From Trissonchulus latispiculum (Eukaryota; Nematoda; Enoplea; Enoplida; Ironidae), in the NCBI GenBank assembly GCA_030248195.1, contig JASAND010011214.1:1-64000 (forward strand): DNA of 64,000 nt, given 5' to 3'. Made by a program: the position numbers and the translations under genes. Below, one piece after another: positions 12,531 through 22,814 of this stretch. The notes beneath the pieces are model-generated. The model saw nothing but the letters and a program-made list of their open reading frames with translations. It was not told the origin of the DNA and ran no database searches. Within the stretch, counting starts at the first letter, position 1. Each line of letters opens with the position of its first letter.

Positions 12531-12840
12531 GTTGCTTTGCTGAATTATGATAGAGAGCTTCAGAATGGCAGAATTGCTTCAGAATGCAAAACAACAGTTT
12601 TATCAAGCACTTAAGACAAGGTTTTCACAGACATAAATACGCTGTCTTTGATGTGCTATCAGAAACATTGAGAGCATATACGATTTGGATAATGTTGCTG
12701 ATATACGTATGTAGTATAGGTGTGCTCCGTTCTGATCTTGTCGAGAATTTAAACAATCAAACATTATATAGAATGAAATGCGATTGATTGAATATGTTTT
12801 AGCACAAAGACTGCCGACCACAAATTGTTTAAACTGTAGA

Positions 12841-13048
12841 CAGGCGCGTAGCCAGGGGGGGGGGGGAATGGGGGGAATTCCCCCCCCCCCCGAAATTGTG
12901 TTGCCCCCAGGAATTTTTTCCTGCCACGTGTGAAACGCCCATTTTTCAAAAAATTTTCGCGCCGGCGGCGCGTATTGACTGAAATTTACCACCATAATAT
13001 GGGTTTGGAACGCCAAAAATGAGTGCGAAATACCCTATTGGATGTGGT

Positions 13049-13079
<31 letters not shown>

Positions 13080-13878
13080 ATTAGGTGGCCGATCAGGATC
13101 AACTCCTATACTCGGGGGTATAGAACCCTTGCTTCACCTCATCAGCCATATCTAGTGTGGACTCTCGCTATGTTGCCTGGATGCACTCCACACAGTGGGA
13201 GGCTGGAGGGGACCCATCTTGGCCTTTCGGCTCCGGGCTGTCTACCTCCATTAACTGCTCATGCGCGTGGCAGAGGAGCACAGCGCATTTCGGCGCTCCA
13301 GGTCTCTAGCGCAGATGAGGGGGATCAGGAAGCAAGCCACGGGAAATGAGACCAATTAGAGTACTTGACTCAGTTGCACCCAGCACCCCTTCGCAGGGGG
13401 TAGGTTGGTCACATTGCAAGGGTACTGGTTGATCCCAGGGATGGGGGTGCCTTTCCACCGGGACTCCGCGCCCTACTCTTGACGATAAGTGGAATAAGGG
13501 TTTTTTAGCGTGCACTGCCCCCAGCAAGACAGCACACGGGCCCACCAATTTAACGCCTCATTCGACCGGCGGAGCTGTAGCCTAAGTTTCTTGCTCAAGG
13601 AAACAGTGCAACTTCATTACGGCTAACGTGGGAATCGAACCTCGGATCTTTCGATCCGAAGTCCAACGCCTTAACCATTCCGCTACACGGCTACGACCAG
13701 TTGGTTTGGATGTGGTTCGCCCAGTTTATGCATCATTTGCGTGCATGAAAACGTAGTGAGCCTCATTTCGCTTCTTTAATTCAAAGAATGCTTTGAAAAA
13801 ATTCCTCAGACGTTACAGATTTGAAGAATTTTTCAACTTCTGGGGGGCTCCGCCCCCCAGACCCCCAACCAAATTATA
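12841..13878. mobile_element. hAT-like MITE, interrupted by retroposon, right end lost
   Basis: It starts CAGGCGCGTAGCCAGGGGGG and shares its interior with the complete 398-bp copy at 48698-49095. The interior includes the CTTCTGGGGGGCTCC palindrome at 13839-13861. The expected GGCTACGCTAGTG end is absent, and the sequence runs into a TA tract instead. It is split by the insertion at 13052-13705. Confidence 0.65.
13052..13705 (-). mobile_element. tRNA-Arg-headed retroposon with TCG-repeat tail
   Basis: A 654 bp insertion lies between identical 14-bp direct repeats TTGGATGTGGTTCG (13038-13051 and 13706-13719). Reading minus from about 13695, the head resembles tRNA-Arg(TCG), with an A-box region TAGCGGAATGGTT, an anticodon loop CTTCGGA and a B box GGTTCGATTCC. 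The other end is a CGA/TCG trinucleotide run at 13049-13079. The layout is that of a SINE, although the body is long for one. The tRNA part is a retroposon head and probably not a working tRNA gene. Confidence 0.7.
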
Positions 13879-14089
13879 TATATATATATATATACTTATT
13901 GTTGCTTTCTGTTGGTCCTGCTAGCGGTTGTATGCGTAAAATATTTACGGATCAGGTTAGCTCAAAAAGAAAATCTAGCGCCACCCCTAGTCACCACGCA
14001 ACCGGCACGTGAAATGTCATATTGAGCGCAATGCTTACGTTACCAGTTCCCAACAGAATAATTGCCTATATATTTCCTCCAAAAAAAGA

Positions 14090-14395
14090 GAAGTTCGCGC
14101 GAATAGGGCGGAAGGAGGGAATTCCCTATTCGGCGACAAAGCTGGTTTCTTTCATTTTAGTCGCCGAGTAGATTCCCTATTCGGCGCACAAAGCTGGTTT
14201 CTTTCATTTTAATCGCCGAGTAGATTCCCTATTCGGCGCACAAAGCTGGTTTCTGTCATTTTAGTCGCTGAGACACGGCATTTTTCCGCTTCAGCAGAAT
14301 CTCAGTTGTAACCATGCACCGTATATTTAACATTCAAGTCTTTCCCTATTCTACCAAGTTGGTTGCCCGTCGAGGGCATTTTCCCCCCTAGTTTC
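14090..14395 (-). repeat. long inverted repeat, right arm
   Basis: This is the complement of 12223-12530, with the same ~60-bp internal units and an end reading GGGCATTTTCCCCCCTAG. Divergence from the left arm is low, so the pair can form a long hairpin. Confidence 0.85.
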
Positions 14396-14540
14396 GCTTA
14401 TTTTTCCGCTGCAGAGAAAATCATGTCAGAGAAGTTGCATATATACACAATGTAAGCAAAGCTAGCTACCGCAAACAGGCTGGATGAAAACGTTCTAGTT
14501 CAACTGAATGTATTTGCTGAAACGGAAAAATGCCTGTTAA

Positions 14541-14700
14541 TAGCCTTTTCAGAACTTTTTACACGGTGCGTCATCTTAGGCTGGAAGGCCACTGTTCATG
14601 GCCTTTTCAGAACTTTTTACACGGTGCGTCATCTTAGGCTGGAAGGCCACTGTTCATGGCCTCTACAGAACATTATACACGGAGCGTTATCTTAGGCTGG
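14541..14700 (+). repeat. 58-bp tandem repeat, three copies
   Basis: Units start at about 14543, 14601 and 14659 and share CAGAAC, ACACGGTGCGTCATCTTAGG and CTGGAAGGC. The first two are almost identical and the third is diverged. Confidence 0.85.
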
Positions 14701-14746
14701 AAGGCTATTTTAAAAGCCAACCAGCACCGTAACCTTGGATATGCAG

Positions 14747-14747
<1 letters not shown>

Positions 14748-14784
<37 letters not shown>
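14748..14784. repeat. TA microsatellite
   Basis: An uninterrupted TA dinucleotide run lies directly before the ~148-bp satellite. Confidence 0.95.
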
Positions 14785-14786
<2 letters not shown>

Positions 14787-14810
14787 GACAAAAGTTGCTC
14801 TGCTCATTTT

Positions 14811-15780
14811 GGGCTTTCATTTAAAACCAAAATTGACAACTCTTGGAAATTTTGATTTTTGACCAATTAGGACCCCTTGCCAGGGCGACACAGGTCGCTA
14901 GAGACCAGTTTGGAGGGGTCTTCCAATGAGATAAAATGTTCGCCTCATTTAGGGCTTTCATCTGATACCAAACTTGAAAACTTTTCAAAAAATCGATTTT
15001 GGACCGGTCCGGACCCTGGTCGCGGCGCCACAGGCCGCTGGGTCCACTTTGGATGGGCCCTCCGATGACAAAAAATGTTCGCCTCACCTAGGGCTTTCAT
15101 CTGATACCAAACTGGTCCACTTTTGGAAAAATCGATTTTTGGCCATTTTGGACCGGTCCGGACCCTGGTCAGGGCGCCACAGGCCGCTGGATCCACTTTG
15201 GAGGGGTCCTCCAATGACAAAAAATGTTCGCCTCACCAAGGGCTTTCATTTGATAACAGACTTGGCCACTTTTGGAAAATTCGATTTTTGGGCATTTTGG
15301 ACCGGTCCGGACCCTGGTCAGGGCCCCACAGGCTGCTGGATCCACTTTGGATGGGTCCTCCAATGACAAAAAATGTTCGCCTCACCAAGGGCTTTCATTT
15401 GATACCAGACTTGGCCACTTTTGGAAAAATCGATTTTTGGCCATTTGGACCGGTCCGGACCCTGGTCAGGGTGCCACAGGCCGCTGGGTCCACTTTGGAG
15501 GGGTCCTCCATGGGCAAAAAATGTTCGCCTCACCAAGGGCTTTCATCTGATACCAAACTTGGCCACTTTTGGAAAATTCGATTTTTGGGCATTTTGGACC
15601 GGTCCGGACCCTGGTCAGGGCGCCACAGGCCGCTGGGTCCACTTTGGAGGGGTCCTCCAATGACAAAAAATATTCGCCTCACCAAGGGCTTTCATTTGAT
15701 ACCAAACTTGGTCACTTTTGGAAAAATCGATTTTTGGCCATTTTGGACCCGGTCCCCGGTCCGGACCCCAGGCCAGGGCG
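14811..15780 (+). repeat. ~148-bp satellite array, subfamily 1
   Basis: Copies of a unit containing GGGCTTTCAT, GATACCAAAC, CACTTTTGGAAAA and GGACCGGTCCGGACCCTGG start at 14811, 14952, 15091, 15240, 15389, 15537 and 15686. The last four spacings are 148-149 bp and the earlier ones are 139-149. Apparent open frames across the array, such as 15123-15854, are a by-product of the repeat. The arrays at 31106 and 37163 carry a related unit. Confidence 0.9.
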
Positions 15781-16626
15781 CCACAGGGGTCCGGGCGAAA
15801 CCTACTATAGCCTATGCTGTAGTGCTCCCGCACCCCACCCCAAACCCCAAATAAGAGAGACCTGCTCACTGTAGATATTTCTGTAGAAGAGGTTAAAGTT
15901 GGAGTTGCGACACGGTAGGGCCTACCACCATCAGGGTGCCCCCCATGGATACCCCACATGGATAGGTCCTAGAGCGGAACTAATGGGCCATTTAGATTCA
16001 CCATATAGGGGTTCCTATTCGAATACGAAACCTCAGCCCAGCAGCTCTTATGTGTAGGGCTCCACAGTCTGTAGACCCAGACCCCCCCCTTTTACACGTT
16101 AACTAGTGACCCCTGGCCAGGGCGCCACAGGAGACCTGCCGACATCTAATATAGCCTATGCAGTAGTCCACCCTTGGGTCATGCCAAAACCCCAATATGA
16201 GAGCCCAGCTTCCCTCGCTGCGATCTATTTCGAAGTGCAATTATTTTCGAACTTAGTTTTTTTTCGGGGGTCACTTGGGGGGTCCCCACCGGGGGGGTGG
16301 GGCCATCTGGTCCGGGAACCGCGGAAAGTAATTTCCCCGGAATTGAGGAACTTTTTGTACAAAAAAAACCTAAAATAGTACGGCTCTGAAGGGTCTTCCG
16401 ACCTGCACCCCTAGGGGGAAAAAATGGAGAGAAACGCGACCTGCGCGGGGGGCCAATTTTCATATTTCAAGATCTACCCGGCCGATCCGGCTGAAATTTT
16501 CACAGCATGTACCCCTGCCCACAGGCTCTTCACATACCAAGTTTGAGCCCGATCGGTCCACTCCTCCGCTGGCCACAGGCCAAACAATGTCCAGATTATA
16601 CACATTGCGTCAAATTTTCCCTATTC
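15780..16626 (+). repeat. dispersed repeat with CCCTATTCTAG end, copy 1
   Basis: This ~850 bp segment is shared with 49625-50328 plus 51521-51646 (same orientation), with 48149-48545 (reverse) and in part with 20815-21137. Shared blocks include GATCTACCCGGCCGATCCGG, AGCCCGATCGGTCCACTCC and the terminal CAAACAATGTCCAGATT. The terminus CTAG followed by an A/G-rich run may be a transposon end. Confidence 0.75.
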
Positions 16627-16658
16627 TAGTAAAAGCACTACATACCAAATACTAAAAA
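16627..16658 (+). repeat. 32-bp direct repeat flanking composite insertion (right)
   Basis: This is identical to 12191-12222 and marks the right boundary of the 4.4-kb composite insertion. Confidence 0.75.
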
Positions 16659-17142
16659 TAGAAAGTTATAAAAACGAAAATATATACCAGCACAAACAAA
16701 GCGCCGAAATAAGAGTCAAGATTTTGGAGGGTTTCTAGAGACGTAAGATTTGACAGCGGTGGAGCAAAATTAGATAGACTGGACAAATTTTGGTTCCGTT
16801 CAAAGGCGAAAACAAATTCCACTCACCTCCCGACAAGCCTATAATGTCGATTTCGACAAGATTATAATGGTTAAACGCCACCGAAGTCAAAAATACACAA
16901 ACTTCGTTAGTGAGTCTGCTATTTTCAAGAACTGAAAGAAATCACGACACTCTCTAAAATTCCGTAAAAATTAGAAACGTGTTCAGAACACTAATACAAT
17001 TAAAGCCCTGCACTGCAGTCAGAAGAGTCCTACATATTATTTGGCAGAAATATAATGTGCAATACGATTTTAGCTAAGCTAAAACGTTCGAGAAACATCC
17101 AATCTTCGGGGAATATCTTGGTATCCTCAAGGTTCCAATTTC

Positions 17143-20100
17143 TCATCCCAATTGGTATCCCAGCAAATAACCACCAATAAAAGTTGCAATCAACAGAACA
17201 TGTCCGGTGGCAAAGTCAGTGGCCTAAAAAATAACCAAACGTGATAAAAAATCTAATGAAATCTCATAAAACTGAGGCAAACTAAATAATCAACTTGTTT
17301 ATTTTATACGTATTCTGCGAATTCTATATTCATTTCTTAATTCTAAATTGAATATAATTAATTACTATGCAGCATGTATGTACTGTGTATTTTTTTCTAT
17401 GCTTAACACACGCTAACCTCAACTCTGACGTCAAATTAATCCACAACTGTAACAGATCGACTTTACAAGCTCATCCCAATCGACTGAAATGTGAAAAATA
17501 TCCCAATCGACTAAAATGTGAAAAATATCCCAATCGACTAAAATGTGAAAAATATCTCAATCGACTAAAATGTGAAAAATATCCCAATCGACTAAAATGG
17601 GAAAATGAACAAAATCAGAGATGATACGTTGAACACTCGGTCAAAAATAGTCCCTCTTAATTTTCGGAGATAATACTGGGTCTGCTCTAAGGAATTTTCT
17701 GGGGGGAAGGAATGCTTTTTGGAAGGATCTCGAAAAGTAAGACATTTACGCCCGATTGCACCAAATGTTTCTACGAAAAATCTAATTATCTTAAAATCTT
17801 ATTAGCTAGAAAGATTTTAGCACTAATGTCCGGGTATTTTTGCGATCGTTTGAAATCCTAAGATTTTGTTGACTAAAACAAAATTTTTTGCCTTAATTAA
17901 GACTATATTTTTTAAGTTATGATGGAAATTTATGAAAACTGTAGAGCTGAAAGCTAAACTTTTGACTGTTACATTTATTGGCATTAGTTCTTAGATCCTA
18001 TGAATTAGAATGTTTTGCGGGCTTAGTTCTAAATCCAATGCATGCGCACAACAGTTTTCTATTTTCTATTTTCTAGAGTTGCAGAAGCGAAAACAGGGGA
18101 TTCTACATTTTATATTTTAAATATTAGAACAAATTGAATATGTATGGTTTGGCACTAGGATTTAAAGCCTAGATTTTAGGAATAAGAACAAATTCCTTCT
18201 CGCCACAGTCTATGCAGCAGCCAATAGGATTCCAGGGAACAGCCAATAACAATGCAGTCTCTTTCATGTTTACAGCTCTCAGTTTACTGTTTCAATTCAA
18301 GCCACGAATAGTCTTCAAACTACCATTCCAGTTATCCAATTATGTAGAAAGCAGCACAGTTTGCAGATACAAATTCATGATTATATATTCTGAAATGCTC
18401 GCTCTGCTATTTTGCAAATTCGAGAAGTTTTTTAAGCTTCATGACAATTAAATTGAATTATGCTTCAACTTCAACCATAATATGATCAAGTGAAATCAGC
18501 AATAACCTTACTTGTTTTTCATCGAGGGAACAGACTTAGATTCGAACAATTATTTTTGGGTTCGAAGCAGTAATACTTTCTTCAACTGTCGGATCAGCTG
18601 GACAGTCAAAGATCAAAAGGACCACTGCTGCATAAAACTGTTGAGCTGCATAAAACTTCTTGACAGGAAAGAGTTAACATAATATTCATTTGGCCACTGA
18701 CATTAGAACTGAAGCTTCCTCCTGGTTCAGCAAACTTTTCAATTGAATTTATATAGATATCTATAGACAGACTTTATTTCAGCATAGGAGACATGTCAGT
18801 TTAACCAAGTTTAGCTCAAACTTAAATTATTGTTGAAAATGTCCTGCATGATTGCGATCACAACTGTGTTCAGAGCCTTTGATCCATTTATGGAGCTTGA
18901 CGCAACTTAACTGAACTTATTTACTAAATTGCAATTTATTAGCTATTTGGCAATTTACCACATTGAAGCAATTTTGTTCGGAAAAGGCGCAGGTGCACAA
19001 GATAAAGTTGTCAACAATTTCCTTTACAGAGGCAGCGTTTAGCATCAACGGCTACTTGCTTTAATTTGATTAACTGTCCACTGGAATCCTATTGGCTGCT
19101 GCATAGACTGTGGCGAGAAGGAATTTGTTCTTATTCCTAAAATCTAGGCTTTAAATCCTAGTGCCAAACTATACATATTCAATTTGTTCTAATATTTAAA
19201 ATATAAAATGTAGAATCCCCTATTTTCGCTTCTGCAACTCTAGAAAATAGAATCAAGCAACAGTTGTGGGCATAGGATAACGTGGGGGGGAATGGGGGGG
19301 TGCAGACCCCCCAGACCGACAAAAAACGGGTAGACCCCCTCAGCAAAAAGGAAAAAAGGGCAGACCCTCTCGTCCAGAAAGGAAAAAAGGGTAGACCCCT
19401 CGGCGGTTTTTACCTAAAATAGGTAATTTTTTAGCAAATTTTAGCGATTTTTTCAAAAACTTTCTTAAAAATCGCTAAAACTTGCCATTTTTCACTAATT
19501 TTTTGTCAAAAACGTTAAAAATTCTCAATTTTTTCCAATTTCGGGGCAGACCCCCATAAAATTTAGGATTTTTTCAGGGGTAGACCCTTCGCCGACGTCG
19601 GGGTAGACCCCCCCCAGAATCGGACCCCGTGTTAATGTATGGTTGTGGGCATGCTTTGGATTTAGAACTAAGCTCGCAAAACATTCTAATTCCTAGGATC
19701 TAAGAACTAATGCCAATAAATGTAACAGTCAAAAGTTTAGCTTTCAGCTCTACAGTTTTCATAAATTTCCATCATAACTTAAGATATATGGTCTTAATTA
19801 AGGTCAAAAATTTAGTTTTAGTCAACAAAATCTTAGGATTTCAAATGATCGCAAAAATCCCCGGACACACTAAACACATTTTCCATTGCACCAAAATGTT
19901 TTTGTGTAAAATCTTTTTAACTTCTATTTAAAATCTGTTTTACTAAAATCTAATTAAAGGTCACGTGATCAAAACAGCCTATCAGACACCGAGCGGCAGC
20001 TTTGAAGTAGTAGCTCTGCCCAATGATAAAATACTAATGTCAAGACAGTGTGAAACTGTTTAAAATCTATTCATTCGTGTTTTCAAAACGTTATTTCTTT

Positions 20101-22464
20101 CTCTTTACATTATTAGTTAAGTTAGCTAAGGTTTAGCCTTATCTTGACTGTCAGAAATGCTGCGATTTTGCCTACTTGATGGTAAAAAATAGTGACAACC
20201 TACTGTTCTTATCAATAACTATTATGAATGCAGCCTTTTTCAGGATTTCATTTAGTAAGCTATTACATCAACCAAAAATTGTTTCAGTGCAAACTTGTAC
20301 GAGGAAATGAATCTCTCCAAATTTTGAAATTATTAGATTTTTTATTTGTATATATAACTACACAAACTAAATTAATCGCTTAAGAAAAATAATGGAGAAA
20401 ACTTCCAGAAAATTCGTGCCAATTGCAGATTTTCACGTTAAACAGATTTTAAACATGGTATGAGGCATGTTTAAAATCTAATTAAGTTTCAATAGGTAAT
20501 CAGATTTTAAACAGATTTTAAATATACTTAAGTTGGTGCAATGCTCTGTTCACTTAAATATATTTAAGATCTGTTTAAAATCTAATTTAGCTAATTAGAT
20601 TTTAAACACATTTGGTGCAATCGGCTGTTAGAGAGGGCGAAAAGTTTTCGAAATATTTCTGAAAATATTCTAAAAATTGCGCTTTTTATAGTATTCGATG
20701 AAAAGTTAGTGCTTAGTGCAAAAAGAAGCAAATTTTGTATTGAAAAGGCAAAAATTGATTTAAAATCTCCAGTGATGCCGGAAATGTTTTGAAAATTGAA
20801 AACTAGTCTGCTGAGCGATTTTTATGGCAAAACTAAGGGCGCAAACTTTTTCGTCCGGGGGGGGGGGCACTTTTTGTGGCAGGAGAAACTGTTTGGGAGG
20901 TGGACGAAGGTCATTTAGGGTCCCATCACAATCCACCCTCAATAGAAAAAACCAGTCATCAACGTCATCAACTTTGTGCTCTTGGCGGTGAATTTGGGAG
21001 ACTCGGCTCAAATTCTCACAGTATGTTACCCTTTATCAAGACAGTTTGCAAACGTGAGCCTGATCGGTCCTCTCCTTTGACCCCAGGCCAAACAAGGTCA
21101 AAGAGAATTAAGAATTCCGTCATTCTTCCCTATTCTAGGTGTCTGATACCTTCTGGGCCAAAGTGCGCTGATCCAGTGAATCCATGATATCACTGGTAAT
21201 CTGATCCACCTTTCTAGAAACCTGTTCCTTGGCCTTCTGAAGGCGTCCTTGCCCCGACTTATTATAATACAAATGAATATAATTGAACTCATTCAAGGCC
21301 TAAAACAAACAAACATTAGAACAACAAACGGGAACAAAACAAATAAATCCAATAAATACACTAACTTTAGAATTATATATACTAAAGTGCCAAGCCAAGA
21401 ATTGTCAGGAGAAATTGACGAACTCAAACCATTCATACATTACTTCTCCGCTGTCCAGACTTTCGCGCACAGAACTAGAACTACCCTGGGTATGATGGGT
21501 ATGGTTTTAATTTACAAAGCATAGAGAAATAAGGAACTCGGAGCTTTGGGAAAAGTCTTCCGAACGTGTAAAAAATGTGTCATAAATTTTGTTTTGCCAA
21601 GTGATCTTCAAACCAACACTGACAAAAATATAGTAGTGTCAAAGAACTCACCGCAACAGTCAAAACTCCCACGAATATTGCCAGACCGACGCTGCAGCCG
21701 CAAACTGCACCCAGCCAACCAGCCACACTAAATAAACACCAAAGCTTTTGCAGGAAGCCCAAGGAACATAGAATAAATATATTACGAACTTTGGCCGTTA
21801 AAGCTTACTGGATGTTTTCTAAGGAGGGGGCGCGGAAGGCCCTCCAGAAATCGGCTCCTCCAGACTTGAGTCACCGTTAGAATAGCCCGCCAGGAGGTTT
21901 CGGGCCTTCCCCCACCCATTACCCAAATGTCTCCGGAAAAATATCTTGAGGCTAAATTTTTAAAAAATTTTCGGCCTCGAAAGATTTTAGGTCATTTTTA
22001 GCATTTTTTGGCAATTGTAAACTTAAAGCATCATAAATTGCTTAATCGCTCAGTATCAAAAAATGGTAGTTTTTAAACATTTTTCGAATGATCTCCCCTT
22101 CCCCAGAAATGTTGGTTTAGGAAAAGCCAAGTAAGTTTACTAGTCTACGTACTAAACCAAACAATGGAAGCTTAATCTGAATTGATGGAAAAAACAGATC
22201 GCGTGAGACTAACAAACCAGTTAGTTACTTTAAGAAGAGGGAAGCGTGTGCTGGCCCAGTGGGCGTATAGCCTCCAAATGAGCAGCGCATCTCTACATAA
22301 GCGTTCTACCACTCTGAAAGGAGAGATTGCACTTACATTCCAGTGGAGACACCAATTACAGCCTGAATAGGAACACATTCCTTCCAATTATCTAGACACC
22401 CTTTTGCTTCCTTCTTCAACTTCTCCGCCTCTTTCTTCTTATCGGATTCAACTTTAACTGACAT
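17143..22464 (-). CDS. FUN14-domain (FUNDC-like) protein, paralogue A
   Basis: Four coding exons join to a 144-residue protein: 22464-22337, 21727-21652, 21299-21150 and 17223-17143 (TGA at 17143-17145). All junctions are GT-AG. The product matches the FUN14 family, small mitochondrial outer-membrane proteins whose member FUNDC1 is a mitophagy receptor. Residues 1-30 are a Lys/Glu-rich helix. The family core VIGVSTGIVAGWLGAV and a glycine-rich membrane span occupy about 35-68, a charged helix follows FNYIHLYY (69-118), and a second span (IATFIGGYLLGY) precedes the C-terminus. Human FUNDC1 is 155 residues. The chosen Met aligns with the start of paralogue B; an in-frame ATG at 22524 is an alternative. 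No Tyr-x-x-Leu LC3-binding motif is seen in the N-terminus, so a FUNDC1-type mitophagy role is uncertain. Confidence 0.85.
17472..17610 (+). repeat. 27-bp minisatellite
   Basis: Five to six tandem copies of a 27-bp unit contain CAATCGACTAAAATGTGAAA. The unit is a multiple of three, so a frame reads through it (NRLKCEKYP repeats), but there is no sign of a real gene. It lies within intron 3 of FUN14 paralogue A. Confidence 0.9.
17751..20624. mobile_element. 2.9-kb foldback element in FUN14-A intron 3
   Basis: The ends CCCGATTGCACCAAATGTTT and its complement near 20610-20624 are inverted. Long arms follow: 17752-18240 pairs with about 19080-19900, including CCAATAGGATTCCA, TCTATGCAGCAGCC and TTAGAACTAAG blocks. 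The right arm is interrupted by a 368-bp insertion (19274-19641). The frame 18212-18451 is loop sequence. Confidence 0.75.
19274..19641. mobile_element. 368-bp insertion with 11-bp direct repeats
   Basis: It is bounded by GTTGTGGGCAT at 19263-19273 and 19642-19652. The other foldback arm (about 18030-18070) lacks the insertion and serves as the empty site. The ends are weakly inverted (ATAACGTGGGG and TTAACACGGGG). The interior repeats a GGGTAGACCCC module and contains C/G runs. A duplication of 8-11 bp suits hAT- or Mutator-type transposition. Confidence 0.7.
20815..21137 (+). repeat. diverged CCCTATTCTAG-ended repeat next to a splice site
   Basis: It shares GATCGGTCC, CCAGGCCAAACAA and the terminal CCCTATTCTAG with the repeat at 15780-16626. 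Its terminus lies 12 bases from the splice donor of exon 3 of FUN14 paralogue A (exon end 21150), so the intron starts almost directly in repeat sequence. Confidence 0.6.
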
Positions 22465-22814
22465 TCCGGATACAGACACAGAATATTTTAATAGATAGTT
22501 TGAGCTGGAACAACAACACTGCATACATGACTACTGTTGTCAGCTTAGCGTATGTAACAGTAATGGTTCGAAGCTCAAAGTAAGCTGTAGTTTTCTTTGT
22601 AAGTCCCGCCCCGGGTTGCATGATTTTAATTTCATCATTACACGCATAATCAATGTAACGCGACAGCTCTGTAGCTTGCTCTTCTTCTGTTCTGCATTAC
22701 GAGCGCGAATTCACAGACAGAAGTCAGGATGGATAAAGTAAGGGGCCTCACTTCACCTTTAGTTCGTATTCAGCAAAGATTATTTGATTCAGTGAAATCT
22801 TCCTGACCCCGGCC

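Larger units (their letters stand above)
12223..16626. mobile_element. 4.4-kb composite mobile insertion
   Basis: The insertion begins CTAGGGGGGAAAATGCC and ends CCCTATTCTAG between identical 32-bp direct repeats. From left to right it holds an inverted arm (12223-12530), a hAT-like element invaded by a retroposon (12841-13878), the opposite arm (14090-14395), a 58-bp tandem repeat, a TA tract, a ~148-bp satellite (14811-15780) and an ~850 bp dispersed repeat (15780-16626). The parts probably accumulated in stages; the order is inferred. Confidence 0.6.

Noticed and set aside
13620..13700. tRNA-Arg(TCG) gene on the minus strand
   Set aside because: The anticodon stem has a mismatch and the sequence lies at the head of a retroposon with TSDs, so a SINE head is the better reading.
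15123..15854. 243-residue open frame across the satellite
   Set aside because: It is a by-product of the ~148-bp tandem repeat; the same peptide blocks appear in all frames as the period is not a multiple of three.
17472..17610. Possible CRISPR array (regular 27-bp units)
   Set aside because: Repeats are contiguous without unique spacers; this is a minisatellite in a eukaryotic intron.
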